NCBI GenBank assembly: GCA_017538365.1
Contig: JAFYIZ010000028.1
Coordinates: 62,001 to 126,000, forward strand
Origin: a bacterium
Lineage (GTDB): Bacteria; UBP6; UBA1177
Direction of reading: 5' to 3'
Length of the DNA stretch: 64,000 nt
The translations under genes and the position numbers were made by a program. This document shows, piece after piece, positions 8,349-17,295 of this stretch. The stretch's first letter is position 1. Each line of letters opens with the position of its first letter. A model generated the notes under the pieces. That model ran no database searches and had not been told where the DNA came from. It was given only the letters and a program-made list of their open reading frames with translations.

Positions 8349-9392
8349 TTGTGGTTTTTCGATCGTTTAAGGAAAAAGAGCAAAAAATATACTTCGACTT
8401 ATAAATTCCCGATAGAAATTCAGGATTTTTTCGATGCTCTGCGTGACTGCCATCTGAACAACCGTCCTGAATATTTTGCCAAGCTTAAAAAACTTGCCGG
8501 AAATTATCCCGAAGAGCCGATATTCTGGCTTTTTGCCGGAGACGTTCTGCGTGACAAAAACCCTGAAAAGGCGTTGGAACTTCATCGAGACGTTCTTTTC
8601 AGACCTGTGACGGCGGGTGTTTTCCGTGCAATGGTTTTGGAGCACATCGCACGTGACTACATAGTCATGAAACAGAACAAAAAGGCTGTTTCGGTGCTGA
8701 AAGATGCGGTAAAATGCGCCGATTATGCTCCGGCTGCGCTCCTGCTTTCCGAGGTTTACGAGGCGGAAGGCGACTATGAAGCGGGACTTGAAGAGATCAA
8801 AAGATACATTTCGCTTACCGACCCTAAGAATGAAGCGCTTATGGTGCGTTACTGCGCCAGAGCCGTAAATCATTTTTTCAGGTTGCGTGGAAATGACAAA
8901 AACGGTGCGTTGAAATGGCTCTCGCTTTTTTCAAAAAAGTGCGGAGACGGCGGGCAGTCGCTTTTTGCAGATTATCTTTCGGTTCTTATAAATTCGAATG
9001 TGAAGAAAAGTTCTGAGTATCTTAAAAAAATTGTCGACCTCGGGGAAAATTACGAAATTTCCGCCCGCTCGCTTCTTCTTAATTTCGAAAACGGCAGCGA
9101 GATAAATTACGGTGTCGAAGGTGCTTATAAAGAGTTGTTCCATGTGATTTTCAACAAAAATCTCAAATATGATGAGAAAAATTCAGGTATTGCTTCGGAA
9201 ACGCTTGCGGCTCACAAATTAACCGTCAGAAATTCACTTGCCGGTGATTTCAATATCCTTGATGCGGCGATTCCGGATCGTTCTCTGTTTGTTTGCAGTG
9301 AATGCGGCAGACATTTGGTCGAAATTTCACCGGTGTGTCCGGCTTGTCAGAAAATAACTGGTAGAAAATTCAAAATAAATCAGGAGGTTTAG
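8349..9392 (+). CDS. LapB/YciM-like TPR protein with C-terminal rubredoxin-type zinc ribbon
   Basis: 347 residues from a TTG start, supported by AGGAG (8338-8342) 6 nt upstream. TPR-like helical repeats fill most of the protein; LFAGDVLRDKNPEKALELHR and a following YIVMKQNKKAVSVLKD match the LapB pattern. The C-terminal CSECGRHLVEISPVCPACQK is a CxxC-CxxC zinc ribbon, as at the end of E. coli LapB. LapB recruits FtsH to degrade LpxC. Differences: it is shorter than E. coli LapB (389 aa) and has no N-terminal membrane anchor, starting WFFDRLRKKSKK, so membrane attachment may depend on LapA. Confidence 0.8.
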   Translation: MWFFDRLRKKSKKYTSTYKFPIEIQDFFDALRDCHLNNRPEYFAKLKKLAGNYPEEPIFWLFAGDVLRDKNPEKALELHRDVLFRPVTAGVFRAMVLEHIARDYIVMKQNKKAVSVLKDAVKCADYAPAALLLSEVYEAEGDYEAGLEEIKRYISLTDPKNEALMVRYCARAVNHFFRLRGNDKNGALKWLSLFSKKCGDGGQSLFADYLSVLINSNVKKSSEYLKKIVDLGENYEISARSLLLNFENGSEINYGVEGAYKELFHVIFNKNLKYDEKNSGIASETLAAHKLTVRNSLAGDFNILDAAIPDRSLFVCSECGRHLVEISPVCPACQKITGRKFKINQEV

Positions 9393-10532
9393 ATGAAAAA
9401 ACTGCTTTTTCTCCTCGCTGTTGCATTGATTTTTTCTTCGTGCGGCGGAGATTCAAAGTCAAATGAAGGCGGCGGGATGAGTACAAGCGACTTCTTTGAA
9501 AGGTATCTCGATACGCTCTGCAATGCTGCCACCAAGTGTAATTCAGGTTTCGTAAATGCGGAAAACCTTTCTTTCTGCCCTAAAACGATACTTAATTCAG
9601 CAAAGCCTTTCGAGGGTTTTCACAAAGGTGAATCGGTAATTTTCAAGCACAAATACGACATGTTGAAGAATGCCGAAGAAATGGGTTGGCTTTCACTCAA
9701 TACGGAGCAGGCTGAAAGTTGTTTCGCCGTTATCGCCCAGATGGAACCGTGCAATCCGCTCGATGTCCAGCTCCTTGATATTCCGGAATGCGCCAATGTT
9801 TTCAAGGGAACGAAACAAGTTAGAGAAGCATGCAATCAGGATGAAGAGTGTAAAAACGGCTGGTGCAATATGCGCGGCGGTATTTGTCCCGGATCATGCG
9901 TTGATTACAAGCAGCCTGATCAAAGCTGCAATTCATCGCTTGACAAGTGCGTTATCGGATATGAGTGCCGTTCTTCCGGCTGTTCCAAATCAAGCTCCGG
10001 AGTCGTCAACGATCCGTGTGTAGACAACAGCGACTGCACGACTTTTCTTTTCTGCTACGTTAAAGAGGGTGATTCTTTCGGAGTCTGCCTCAAGAGAAAA
10101 GGTGAGGGCTTGGCATGCTCAACTGCTGATGAGTGTGTTGTCGGTCTGAGCTGTGTCAACAATCTCTGCACCCGTTCGAGAGTCAGCGACACGGTTGGTG
10201 CTCCCTGCGGTGTTCAGGATGAAAAGGACGAAGACGGCAACGAAATAGTTCTTGAATGCAACAGGTTCTCGAAACTTGAATGCAGTCTGGCGAACGTCTG
10301 CCAGAAAATGCCTACCTCTTCCAATCTGCAATGTGCCGAATTCTGCGATACTGATCTCGGACTTGTCTGCGATTCATATTCGCATACCTGCCAATGGCCT
10401 AAAAGTGCAGTTAGCCCGTGCACAAGCAATGAACAGTGCGCCTCGCTTTACTGTGCTGCGGTTCCCGGAACAGAGGATCAGGAAATTATGATTTGTCAGG
10501 AGCCTCAGTGCCTGCCAATAAATGAAGAATAA
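9393..10532 (+). CDS. Cysteine-rich lipoprotein
   Basis: 379 residues, starting directly after the lapB-like stop with AGGAGG inside the preceding codons. Lipobox IFSSC gives lipidated Cys17, followed by GGDSK. Residues ~30-145 form a domain with spaced Cys; the rest is a chain of modules such as ACNQDEECKNGWC, PCVDNSDCTTFLFC and ACSTADECVVGLSC, the type of repeated Cys pattern common in Myxococcota surface proteins. Disulfide-stabilised and probably outer-membrane or surface located. Ligand unknown. Its 3' end overlaps the thioredoxin-like lipoprotein gene by 11 nt, suggesting a shared role in secreted disulfide proteins. Confidence 0.8.
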   Translation: MKKLLFLLAVALIFSSCGGDSKSNEGGGMSTSDFFERYLDTLCNAATKCNSGFVNAENLSFCPKTILNSAKPFEGFHKGESVIFKHKYDMLKNAEEMGWLSLNTEQAESCFAVIAQMEPCNPLDVQLLDIPECANVFKGTKQVREACNQDEECKNGWCNMRGGICPGSCVDYKQPDQSCNSSLDKCVIGYECRSSGCSKSSSGVVNDPCVDNSDCTTFLFCYVKEGDSFGVCLKRKGEGLACSTADECVVGLSCVNNLCTRSRVSDTVGAPCGVQDEKDEDGNEIVLECNRFSKLECSLANVCQKMPTSSNLQCAEFCDTDLGLVCDSYSHTCQWPKSAVSPCTSNEQCASLYCAAVPGTEDQEIMICQEPQCLPINEE

Positions 10533-11070
10533 CTTTTTTCTCGTTTTTTTATCCCTTGTTTTTTTATCGGTTTCCTGCGCAACAGCCGAAAAAGTCCAAA
10601 ATCAGAATAATGAACAGTCGGAAGTGCAGACTGAATCAGGGCCACAGCCTGTTGAGCTGAAAAAGAAAAAGTCGCTCGCAGATGATATAATCGTTCGTGA
10701 CATCTACTCGAAAGAAGAGTATCCGCTCAGCAAAATTGCGCAGAAAAGTGTTGTTTTTATTGAACTTTCTGCTTCATGGTGCAAAGCGTGTCCCGAAATG
10801 AAGGATATTACGGCAAAACTTGTTTCCTATTTCGGAAACCGTGTGTTTTTTATCCGTCTTTACCTGGAAAACGATATCCAGGAAGATAAAGAATACAACG
10901 ATATTATTCCGGAAATGGCGGTTGTTTCATCGCCTGTTGAACTTTCGCTTGAAAAAACCGATGTTATGCCTCGGGTCGTTGTTTTGAGCAATTCAGCAAG
11001 TGAAGTCGCCGCCGATATTATCGGTGCTTATCCGAGTCTTTATTATTACGGATTGCTTTCTGAACTCTGA
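10522..11070 (+). CDS. Thioredoxin-like lipoprotein (TlpA/DsbE-like)
   Basis: 182 residues. Lipobox LSVSC (Cys19), a ~30-residue Gln/Glu linker, then a thioredoxin fold with the redox motif WCKAC (Cys87, Cys90) in VVFIELSASWCKACPEM and a late Pro in the MPRVVV segment equivalent to the cis-Pro loop. Likely a membrane-tethered periplasmic thiol oxidoreductase. It overlaps the Cys-rich lipoprotein upstream by 11 nt; keeping such substrates correctly folded is a plausible job. The gene ends with no gap before the convergent era gene (stop codons abut at 11070/11071). Confidence 0.8.
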   Translation: MKNNFFLVFLSLVFLSVSCATAEKVQNQNNEQSEVQTESGPQPVELKKKKSLADDIIVRDIYSKEEYPLSKIAQKSVVFIELSASWCKACPEMKDITAKLVSYFGNRVFFIRLYLENDIQEDKEYNDIIPEMAVVSSPVELSLEKTDVMPRVVVLSNSASEVAADIIGAYPSLYYYGLLSEL

Positions 11071-12003
11071 TTATCTGTCGAAATCTTTTTCAAAACCTAC
11101 TTTCTGAAGAAGTCTTTCTTTGTCGAACCACTTTTCTTCAACTCTGACGAAAAGGTTTAAACCGACCTGACAGCCGTAAAGTTCTTCGATATCACGCCTT
11201 GCCGCAGAGCCGATTTTTCCCAAAGTCGCTCCTCTTTTGCCGAGAACGATCCCTTTCTGGCTGTCTCTTGCAACGTGGATTGTCGCATCGACGAGCAGAA
11301 TATCCTTTGTTCTGTGATCGCGCATTTTTTCAACTGTGACGACAACGGAGTAGGGAAGTTCCTGCGAAAGTTCGAGGAAAAGTTTTTCGCGTATGATTTC
11401 CGAAACGAGAAAGTTGTCTTCCTGATCGGTGTACATATCTTCCGGAAAGAGCTGCGGACCCGGTTTGCAGAACTGTTTCAGCGTGTTTATGAGCTCTTCC
11501 GTTCCGGTTCCTGTCTTTGCCGAAATCGCACACGACGCGGCGAAGTTGAAATGTTTTTTGTAAACCGCGATTGTATCGTCAACGCGCATCGGTTTAACGG
11601 CGTCAATCTTGTTTGCAACGAGAATTACCGGAATTTTCGGCGGAAGATTTTTAAGTATGTGAGCCTCTTCTTCGCCGATTCCCTTTTCAGGGTGCTGAGT
11701 TGAAACGTCGACAAAAAATATAGTAAAATCAGCATCTTGTGCGGCTGAAAAACTGTATTTGTTCATCCAGTTGTTAAGAAGTTTGCCGAAATCGGTTGAA
11801 GTTATTCCCGGAGTGTCGGTAAAAACTATCTGTGTATCTTCACCGTTGTAGATTCCGCGGATTTTGTTTCGCGTCGTCTGCGCTTTCGGAGTGACGATGG
11901 ATATTTTTGATTGAACTATAGTGTTGAGAAAAGTCGATTTTCCCGAGTTCGGAACGCCGATAATCGCTGCAAATCCCGAATATTTAAGCTCGTTACCCAA
12001 CAT
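11071..12003 (-). CDS. era: GTPase Era
   Basis: 310 residues. GTPase motifs: P-loop GVPNSGKST (16-24), DTPG (G3), NKID (G4), then a KH RNA-binding domain in the C-terminal third (GKRGATLGKIG). Era binds 16S rRNA and helps 30S assembly. The ATG lies inside the 3' end of the asparaginase gene (11-nt overlap), so translation is probably coupled. Confidence 0.95.
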   Translation of the reverse strand: MLGNELKYSGFAAIIGVPNSGKSTFLNTIVQSKISIVTPKAQTTRNKIRGIYNGEDTQIVFTDTPGITSTDFGKLLNNWMNKYSFSAAQDADFTIFFVDVSTQHPEKGIGEEEAHILKNLPPKIPVILVANKIDAVKPMRVDDTIAVYKKHFNFAASCAISAKTGTGTEELINTLKQFCKPGPQLFPEDMYTDQEDNFLVSEIIREKLFLELSQELPYSVVVTVEKMRDHRTKDILLVDATIHVARDSQKGIVLGKRGATLGKIGSAARRDIEELYGCQVGLNLFVRVEEKWFDKERLLQKVGFEKDFDR

Positions 12004-13012
12004 TTTCGTTTTCCTTTTCGCCTGCGCAGTTTTGCATCATGAACTTTTTTATTTCGTTGATGTCGGAGTATCTGCCCAAAGCGACCATCATTTTTACCAG
12101 AGTCGCTTCCCTTGTCATGTCGACTGCGCTGATAAGACCGTAGAATTCGGCTTTTGAAGCGACATCGTAAAGGCGGAGATTGACTTTTCCGATGGGTGAC
12201 TGGCTGCATACCGCAATCGGAACGCAGTTTTCGGCTGCGTCTTTGAAAAGTTCCTCAAGACCTGGGTTGTCACTAGGAATGTTGCCGCTGCCGTAAGCCT
12301 CGATAACGATTCCTTTAACTTTTTTGTTTTTTACCATGACTGAAAATGAGGAGAAGTCGATTCCCGGAAAGAAGGGAATTATGATGACCTGATCCATAAG
12401 GCGGGTATCTATCTCGAATTTTTCAGTCGGTTTCGGAAGAAAACGGTATTTTTTGCTTTCCATGCCGATTCCGAGCTTTATCAGAGCGTTGTAGTTAGGG
12501 CTGTAGAATGCGTCAAAATCCCATGCGTCCTTCTTTTTTGCCCTGTTTCCCCTGAAAACTGTGTGGTTGAAAAGGAGAACGACTTCATTGAGTTCGCTGT
12601 TTATCGCAACTTCCATCGCATCAACCAGATTCATGAAGGCGTCGCTTCTGCGGTCGATCAAAGGCAGCTGTGCGCCGGTCATAACAACAGGTTTACCAAG
12701 ATTTTTCAGCATGAAAGAGAGTGCCGAGGCAGTATAAGCCATCGTATCCGTACCGTGAATTACGACAAAACCGTCGTATAAATCGTAGTTTTTCGCGATA
12801 TGCTCGGCGATTTTTACCCAGTGCAGCGGTCTGAAAAGAGAAGAATCCAAATTGCAGAGCTGGTGCTGCGTTATTTCTGCATCAAAAAGCGGTTTTATTC
12901 TTTCTGAAATATAGTCCAGAGCGTAATTTCCGGGTGTCAGCAGCCCTTTTTCGTTCGATTCCATGACGAAAGTGCCGCCAGTGTGAATTATGAGTATTTT
13001 TTTCTGTGTCAT
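11993..13012 (-). CDS. ansA: L-asparaginase, type I (cytoplasmic)
   Basis: 339 residues with both catalytic threonine motifs: TGGTF near the N-terminus (Thr14) and HGTDTMAYTA, plus the conserved GAQLP. There is no signal peptide, so it is a cytoplasmic type I enzyme hydrolysing asparagine to aspartate and ammonia. The start ATG at 13012 is preceded by GGAGGGGGCT. First gene of a two-gene unit with era. Confidence 0.9.
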   Translation of the reverse strand: MTQKKILIIHTGGTFVMESNEKGLLTPGNYALDYISERIKPLFDAEITQHQLCNLDSSLFRPLHWVKIAEHIAKNYDLYDGFVVIHGTDTMAYTASALSFMLKNLGKPVVMTGAQLPLIDRRSDAFMNLVDAMEVAINSELNEVVLLFNHTVFRGNRAKKKDAWDFDAFYSPNYNALIKLGIGMESKKYRFLPKPTEKFEIDTRLMDQVIIIPFFPGIDFSSFSVMVKNKKVKGIVIEAYGSGNIPSDNPGLEELFKDAAENCVPIAVCSQSPIGKVNLRLYDVASKAEFYGLISAVDMTREATLVKMMVALGRYSDINEIKKFMMQNCAGEKENENVG

Positions 13013-13140
13013 AGCCCCCTCCTTTGCTGAAAGCTGAATTTATATAATATTTTTTTTATTGCAATATCTCTATGCAAAAATCCTTTTTTTAAAGAGATTT
13101 TTCAATATAATTCCGCGTTATTTTGTTTGTAGAGGTCTTC

Positions 13141-13740
13141 ATGGAACAGAAAAAAACTTTGGCGCTTTTCGATTTCGACAAAACTATTACCGACAGAGAC
13201 ACATTTCTGCCGTTTCTGCTCTTTTCATTCGGCTGGTTTAGGACAATGTTGGTGCTTTCATTTCTTTTTCCGCAGGCGTTGATCTGTCTTGCCGGTTTTA
13301 TGTCGCGTAAAAAGTTCAAGGAGATGGTTTTCAAGCTGACGATAAAAGGCTGGACTAAAGAAAAATTTCATGATGTGGCTCAGGATTTTTACAGGCAGAA
13401 GGTGAAAACCTATCTCAGAAAACCGGCTCTCGACGAAATAAAGATGCATCTTGAAAACGGTGCCGATGTTTCGCTTGTTTCAGCTTCACCTGAAGACTGG
13501 CTCTGGCCTTTCACCGAGGAATACGGCATAAATCTGATCGGAACGCGCCTTGAAATAAAGGACGGACGCTACACCGGAAACATTGTCGGCGGCAACTGCC
13601 GCAAAGCTGAGAAGGTGAACAGAGTCAAAGAAGTTTACAACCTTGAAAATTACTCCGACATTTATGCGTACGGCGATTCACGGGGCGATAAAGAGATGCT
13701 GGAGATGTCGAATCATCCCCATTTCAGAACTTTCGATTAG
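13141..13740 (+). CDS. HAD-IB family phosphatase (SerB/YfhB-like)
   Basis: 199 residues from ATG 13141 with AGAGG upstream and TATAAT at 13106-13111. HAD motifs: DFDKT (nucleophile Asp11, Asp13), SASPEDW (motif II) and YGDSRGDKEML (motif IV). A hydrophobic insertion LVLSFLFPQALICLAGFM lies between motifs I and II, as in membrane-associated YfhB-type members. Substrate is unknown; phosphoserine- or lipid-phosphate-like substrates are possible. Its TAG overlaps the stop codon of the convergent MshEN gene by 4 nt in total. Confidence 0.8.
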   Translation: MEQKKTLALFDFDKTITDRDTFLPFLLFSFGWFRTMLVLSFLFPQALICLAGFMSRKKFKEMVFKLTIKGWTKEKFHDVAQDFYRQKVKTYLRKPALDEIKMHLENGADVSLVSASPEDWLWPFTEEYGINLIGTRLEIKDGRYTGNIVGGNCRKAEKVNRVKEVYNLENYSDIYAYGDSRGDKEMLEMSNHPHFRTFD

Positions 13741-15398
13741 ATTTTTTTCCTGATTTCTTCTGCGATTTTTCTTGTCATTTCGACAGGGTGGTAATTCGCG
13801 AAAATACCTGAAACTTTGAGTGCGTTTGCCGCGATAGTCGTGTTTTTGTCGACCGAATACTGCGAAAAGAAGTAAAAAGGAATTTCCGAAATCTCTTTTT
13901 TGTGCTTGATTGCGGCTAACAGTCTAAGCGGAGTGATTGCGGTATCCGTCATGTCAATGTCGCAGAGAATGAAGCCCAAGTGATCCTTTTCGTCTTTGAT
14001 TATCTGGGCGGCTTTTTCTATGGTTTTCGCTTTTGTGACTTCGATATTTATGCGGCTGAATTTGTCAGCGATGTCATCGAGATCGAATTTTTTCTGTGAA
14101 ATGACGATCGCATTGATCTTTTTCAGTGAAGAGTCTGTTTCTGAAATCTGCTGCGTCTGTTCGAGCGCGGTTATGAGCCTGTCGCTGAAGAACATCGTCT
14201 CTTTGAGCTGCTGAAGCGCCTCTTTCGGTGCAACACCGGAAATTCTCGTCATAAAATCATAAGTGTTTGCAAGAAGCAGAATGAGAGAACCGACCGGAAT
14301 TTCGTTCAGCTTGAGATTGCGCGGAAATCCCTGCCCGTTGTAGGTTTCATACATATTTTCAAGGCAGTTGAGTGCAAGTTTTGAAAGCTGTACATCGGTG
14401 AAAAGTTTCGTCGCTATCTGCGAATAAGTTTTCATTTTGTCTGTATTCGTCTGGTTTTTGATGTCGAGAGCAGTGAGGTGAAGTTTTTTGCCGACATCGT
14501 GAAGATAAGCTGCAATCGTGAGGTCGTAAAGCTCGACTTCGGAAAGATGTATCGCTTCGCCGATTTCTTTGCAGAGGATCGCGACTCTCTGCGAGTGGGC
14601 GAAGTAAGTGTCTCCGTGTGCTGCGACATCGAGAAGATTCGAGAATATGCGGAGAAGCTCGATGAGCTGGTTTCCCTGTTCACGAACCCAACTCGGCATA
14701 CTGCTCATCATCGAAGTCGTAACTGCGGTTACATCGACTTTCGTGTCGGCAAGCTCAGCTTTGTTGACGATCATCGAGAATGTCTCGCGCTTGTCCTGAC
14801 GCAGTTTATCCTCGTCCATCGTTGCTATATCCTGGATCCTGTTCGCCATTTCTATATCATTCGGATTATCAAGGGAAATGATTGTTTCATTGGCAAACAT
14901 ATCGTGGTGCATCGAAACGGAATTCCTGACAAGCCTGTCAAACGCGGAAATATCGTTGTTGTACTGTTTCAGAATAAGGGCTTTTATCACGTTTGAAGTG
15001 GCAACGACGGGAACTACAGACTGAACGCCGTTGAGCAGTATTTTGAGCTCGTCAAAAAGGACGATATTCTGCGGTTCGTAGGTGAGAAGAGTTAGACGGT
15101 AGTTGTTGATGCTGTACTTCAAAGGAAAAATGGTTTTGTCCATCGCCATTTTCAGAGGAATAATGTCTGACGGGGACATAACCGCCATTTTTTCAAGTTT
15201 TTCACTTGTTATATACTGAACATTGAACTGCTTTGAAAGGTACTGCAGAAGCTCTGTTTCCGGTATCTTGCCGAGTTTGAGAAGGATCTCTCCGAGATAT
15301 GTCGGGTGATTTTTCTGAAAAGAGAGGGCTAAAGAAATATCTGATTCGGAAATAAGCCCTTTATCTAAAAAGTATTCTCCGACTTTCATTCCAGTCAT
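13737..15398 (-). CDS. MshEN-HD-GYP-receiver-like signalling protein
   Basis: 553 residues. Residues 1-140 are a MshEN domain with the paired motif VGEYFLDKGLISESD / LGEILLKLGKIPETELL, known to bind cyclic di-GMP in type II secretion and pilus ATPases. Residues ~245-410 are an HD-domain (His268, His300-Asp301 in AYLHDVGKK), but the GYP loop reads MYETYNGQGFP instead of HHExxDGxGYP. Residues ~430-553 resemble a receiver fold (INAIVISQ, ILCDIDM). The missing histidines suggest a sensor or adaptor rather than an active phosphodiesterase. ATG 15398 follows GGAG by 8 nt. A pilus-related target is possible because a prepilin peptidase is encoded at 49286, but that gene is far away. Confidence 0.8.
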   Translation of the reverse strand: MTGMKVGEYFLDKGLISESDISLALSFQKNHPTYLGEILLKLGKIPETELLQYLSKQFNVQYITSEKLEKMAVMSPSDIIPLKMAMDKTIFPLKYSINNYRLTLLTYEPQNIVLFDELKILLNGVQSVVPVVATSNVIKALILKQYNNDISAFDRLVRNSVSMHHDMFANETIISLDNPNDIEMANRIQDIATMDEDKLRQDKRETFSMIVNKAELADTKVDVTAVTTSMMSSMPSWVREQGNQLIELLRIFSNLLDVAAHGDTYFAHSQRVAILCKEIGEAIHLSEVELYDLTIAAYLHDVGKKLHLTALDIKNQTNTDKMKTYSQIATKLFTDVQLSKLALNCLENMYETYNGQGFPRNLKLNEIPVGSLILLLANTYDFMTRISGVAPKEALQQLKETMFFSDRLITALEQTQQISETDSSLKKINAIVISQKKFDLDDIADKFSRINIEVTKAKTIEKAAQIIKDEKDHLGFILCDIDMTDTAITPLRLLAAIKHKKEISEIPFYFFSQYSVDKNTTIAANALKVSGIFANYHPVEMTRKIAEEIRKKI

Positions 15399-15446
15399 TA
15401 CAAAAACTCCTTAATCAAAAAAACTACTCTCAAAAAAAGACGCGAT

Positions 15447-15474
15447 ATTATACTCAAACAAAAAATAAAATCAA
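15447..15474 (-). promoter_or_regulatory. Promoter of the MshEN-HD-GYP gene
   Basis: On the minus strand TTGATT (15474-15469), 16-nt spacer, TATAAT (15452-15447), then ATCGCGTC and T7 (15438-15432). Confidence 0.75.
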
Positions 15475-15485
15475 GTTGGTTCGTT

Positions 15486-16403
15486 TTATTTAGTTTCAAG
15501 AAATTTTACAGCCGCTTCGTGCATTTCGAGAATCGTCTCCTCTTTGCCGGAGCAGATAAGAAGTTTGTCCGTGCCGCTTCTGAAGAAAAGTTCCGTTTTT
15601 TCTTTTGCGGAGAATCTGTCGAGTGCGTGCATTTCGATATCATCCGTCATGGAAATGCCGGAAAAACCGATCTCTTTGCGCAGAATTTTGTCCCATTCCG
15701 GTGCAAGAGATGCGGGAAGCTGACTGATTTCAGGCAGAAGAAGGTGAGCTTTCATCACGAAACCAGAAGCGTTTGCAAGTTTCCGATAGGGAACGAGATC
15801 TTCGCTGAAAAGGTTTTCGAACGGTTTGTTTATAAGCGGAAGCTCCGAGTGCGAATCGATTACTGTCGTTCCGTGACCCGGGAAATGTTTTATCACCGGA
15901 AAAACGCCAGCTTCCTGCATTTTTTTGATATATATTGAAGCAAATTCGACGACTGTTTCGGGATCTTCGCCGAAAGAGCGGTCTCCTACGATCGAATTGT
16001 CCTCACCACTTCTAAGATCAACATTCGGTGCCATGTTCATGTTTATTCCGATCTCATTCAGTTTTTGAGCGAGAATCCCGATCTTTTCTGCCGCGACCTC
16101 TTTGCCGTAAGTCACGAGCTCTTTCATCGAAGGGAGCGAATAGTCGTCTTTCGGCAGCCTGCGGACCCTCCCGCCTTCTTCATCAATCGAATGAAACTCG
16201 ATAGAATCGAAGCATTTCGTCGATTTAATGAGGTTTTGCAGCGATTCGCAGCTTTCAACATTCCTTTTGAAGTAGATGATCCCGCACGGAGAGACTTCGC
16301 GCAGCATCGACATTTCACTTTTTGTAAGCGTTATTCCCGAAAGAGAGACGATAAGCCGCTCTCCAGCTTCTTTTTTCAACCTTTCAAGTTTCGGTGATGT
16401 CAT
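15486..16403 (-). CDS. nagZ: Beta-N-acetylhexosaminidase NagZ (GH3)
   Basis: 305 residues. Family GH3 signature KHFPGHGTT (172-180) with the catalytic Asp183/His185 pair in VIDSHSELP, and the nucleophile region SMTDDIEM. NagZ removes GlcNAc from anhydro-muropeptides in cytoplasmic peptidoglycan recycling; no signal peptide is present. Single gene with its own promoter, divergent from coaX. Confidence 0.93.
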   Translation of the reverse strand: MTSPKLERLKKEAGERLIVSLSGITLTKSEMSMLREVSPCGIIYFKRNVESCESLQNLIKSTKCFDSIEFHSIDEEGGRVRRLPKDDYSLPSMKELVTYGKEVAAEKIGILAQKLNEIGINMNMAPNVDLRSGEDNSIVGDRSFGEDPETVVEFASIYIKKMQEAGVFPVIKHFPGHGTTVIDSHSELPLINKPFENLFSEDLVPYRKLANASGFVMKAHLLLPEISQLPASLAPEWDKILRKEIGFSGISMTDDIEMHALDRFSAKEKTELFFRSGTDKLLICSGKEETILEMHEAAVKFLETK

Positions 16404-16433
16404 TTTTCACTCCATAAAAACAACTTCCGGCGG

Positions 16434-16461
16434 AATATAGCGAAAGGATTTTTTCATGCAA
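16434..16461 (-). promoter_or_regulatory. nagZ promoter
   Basis: Minus strand: TTGCAT (16461-16456), 16-nt spacer, TATATT (16439-16434), then CCGCCGG. Confidence 0.6.
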
Positions 16462-16474
16462 ATTTTAACTTGAT

Positions 16475-16502
16475 TTGACAATATTTCTTTATTTTCTAAA
16501 GT
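16475..16502 (+). promoter_or_regulatory. coaX promoter
   Basis: TTGACA (16475-16480), 16-nt spacer, TAAAGT (16497-16502), then CCG and TTTTGTGTTTTT. Confidence 0.7.
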
Positions 16503-16530
16503 TCTCCGTTTTGTGTTTTTGGAGGAAATA

Positions 16531-17295
16531 ATGATTTTTATAGTCGATATCGGAAACAGCAACACGGTCGTCGGAATATACAAAGGCAAAGATCTTATCA
16601 AAAGGTGGAGGATTTCGACAGACAGGACTCTCACGGTCGATGATATTGCGGCAAAGCTTTCAGCACTCATGATGTTCGACAGGATCGACACGAAAGATAT
16701 TTCGCAGTGCATAATCAGCTCGGTCGTTCCGACTTGGAACCATGCGTGGGAGCGCTTTTCGATAGAGTTTTTGAACATGAAGCCGCTCTTTTTGAGATAC
16801 AACACCAAGTGCGGGATTTCATTGAATATTTCCAATCCGTCAGAGATCGGTGCCGACAGAATCGCAAACTCGGTGGCTGCTGCGGCGATGTTTCCGCAGG
16901 GTAGTTTCATCATTGATTCGGGAACGGCCATAACGCTTGATATCGTCACTCCGAAAAAAGAGTATATCGGCGGCGCAATCATGCCGGGTATCATGATTTC
17001 GATGGAAGCGATGTCACTCCGTACCGCGAAACTTCCCCGTTTCGAGCTTGACAGACCGCTTCACGCCATTGGAAAATCAACTTTGGAAGGGCTTACGAGC
17101 GGCGTTTTCTACGGTTTTGTCGGAATGGTTGACCGCGTCATCGAAGAGTCGCTGAAGGAAGTCGATTTCAAACCCAAAATCATAGCAACGGGCGGACTTG
17201 CCGGCGCAATCGCATCGGCTTCAAACTATATAAGCGAGTTCGACAGGGATCTTACGTTAAAAGGTCTTAAAATTATTGCCGATTTAAATAGATAA
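16531..17295 (+). CDS. coaX: Type III pantothenate kinase
   Basis: 254 residues from ATG 16531 (GGAGG 5 nt upstream). ASKHA-fold motifs: DIGNSNTVVG at the N-terminus, GADRIAN in the middle and IIDSGTAITLDIV. Phosphorylates pantothenate, the first step to coenzyme A. The stop codon directly abuts that of convergent pyrD (17295/17296). Confidence 0.95.
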   Translation: MIFIVDIGNSNTVVGIYKGKDLIKRWRISTDRTLTVDDIAAKLSALMMFDRIDTKDISQCIISSVVPTWNHAWERFSIEFLNMKPLFLRYNTKCGISLNISNPSEIGADRIANSVAAAAMFPQGSFIIDSGTAITLDIVTPKKEYIGGAIMPGIMISMEAMSLRTAKLPRFELDRPLHAIGKSTLEGLTSGVFYGFVGMVDRVIEESLKEVDFKPKIIATGGLAGAIASASNYISEFDRDLTLKGLKIIADLNR

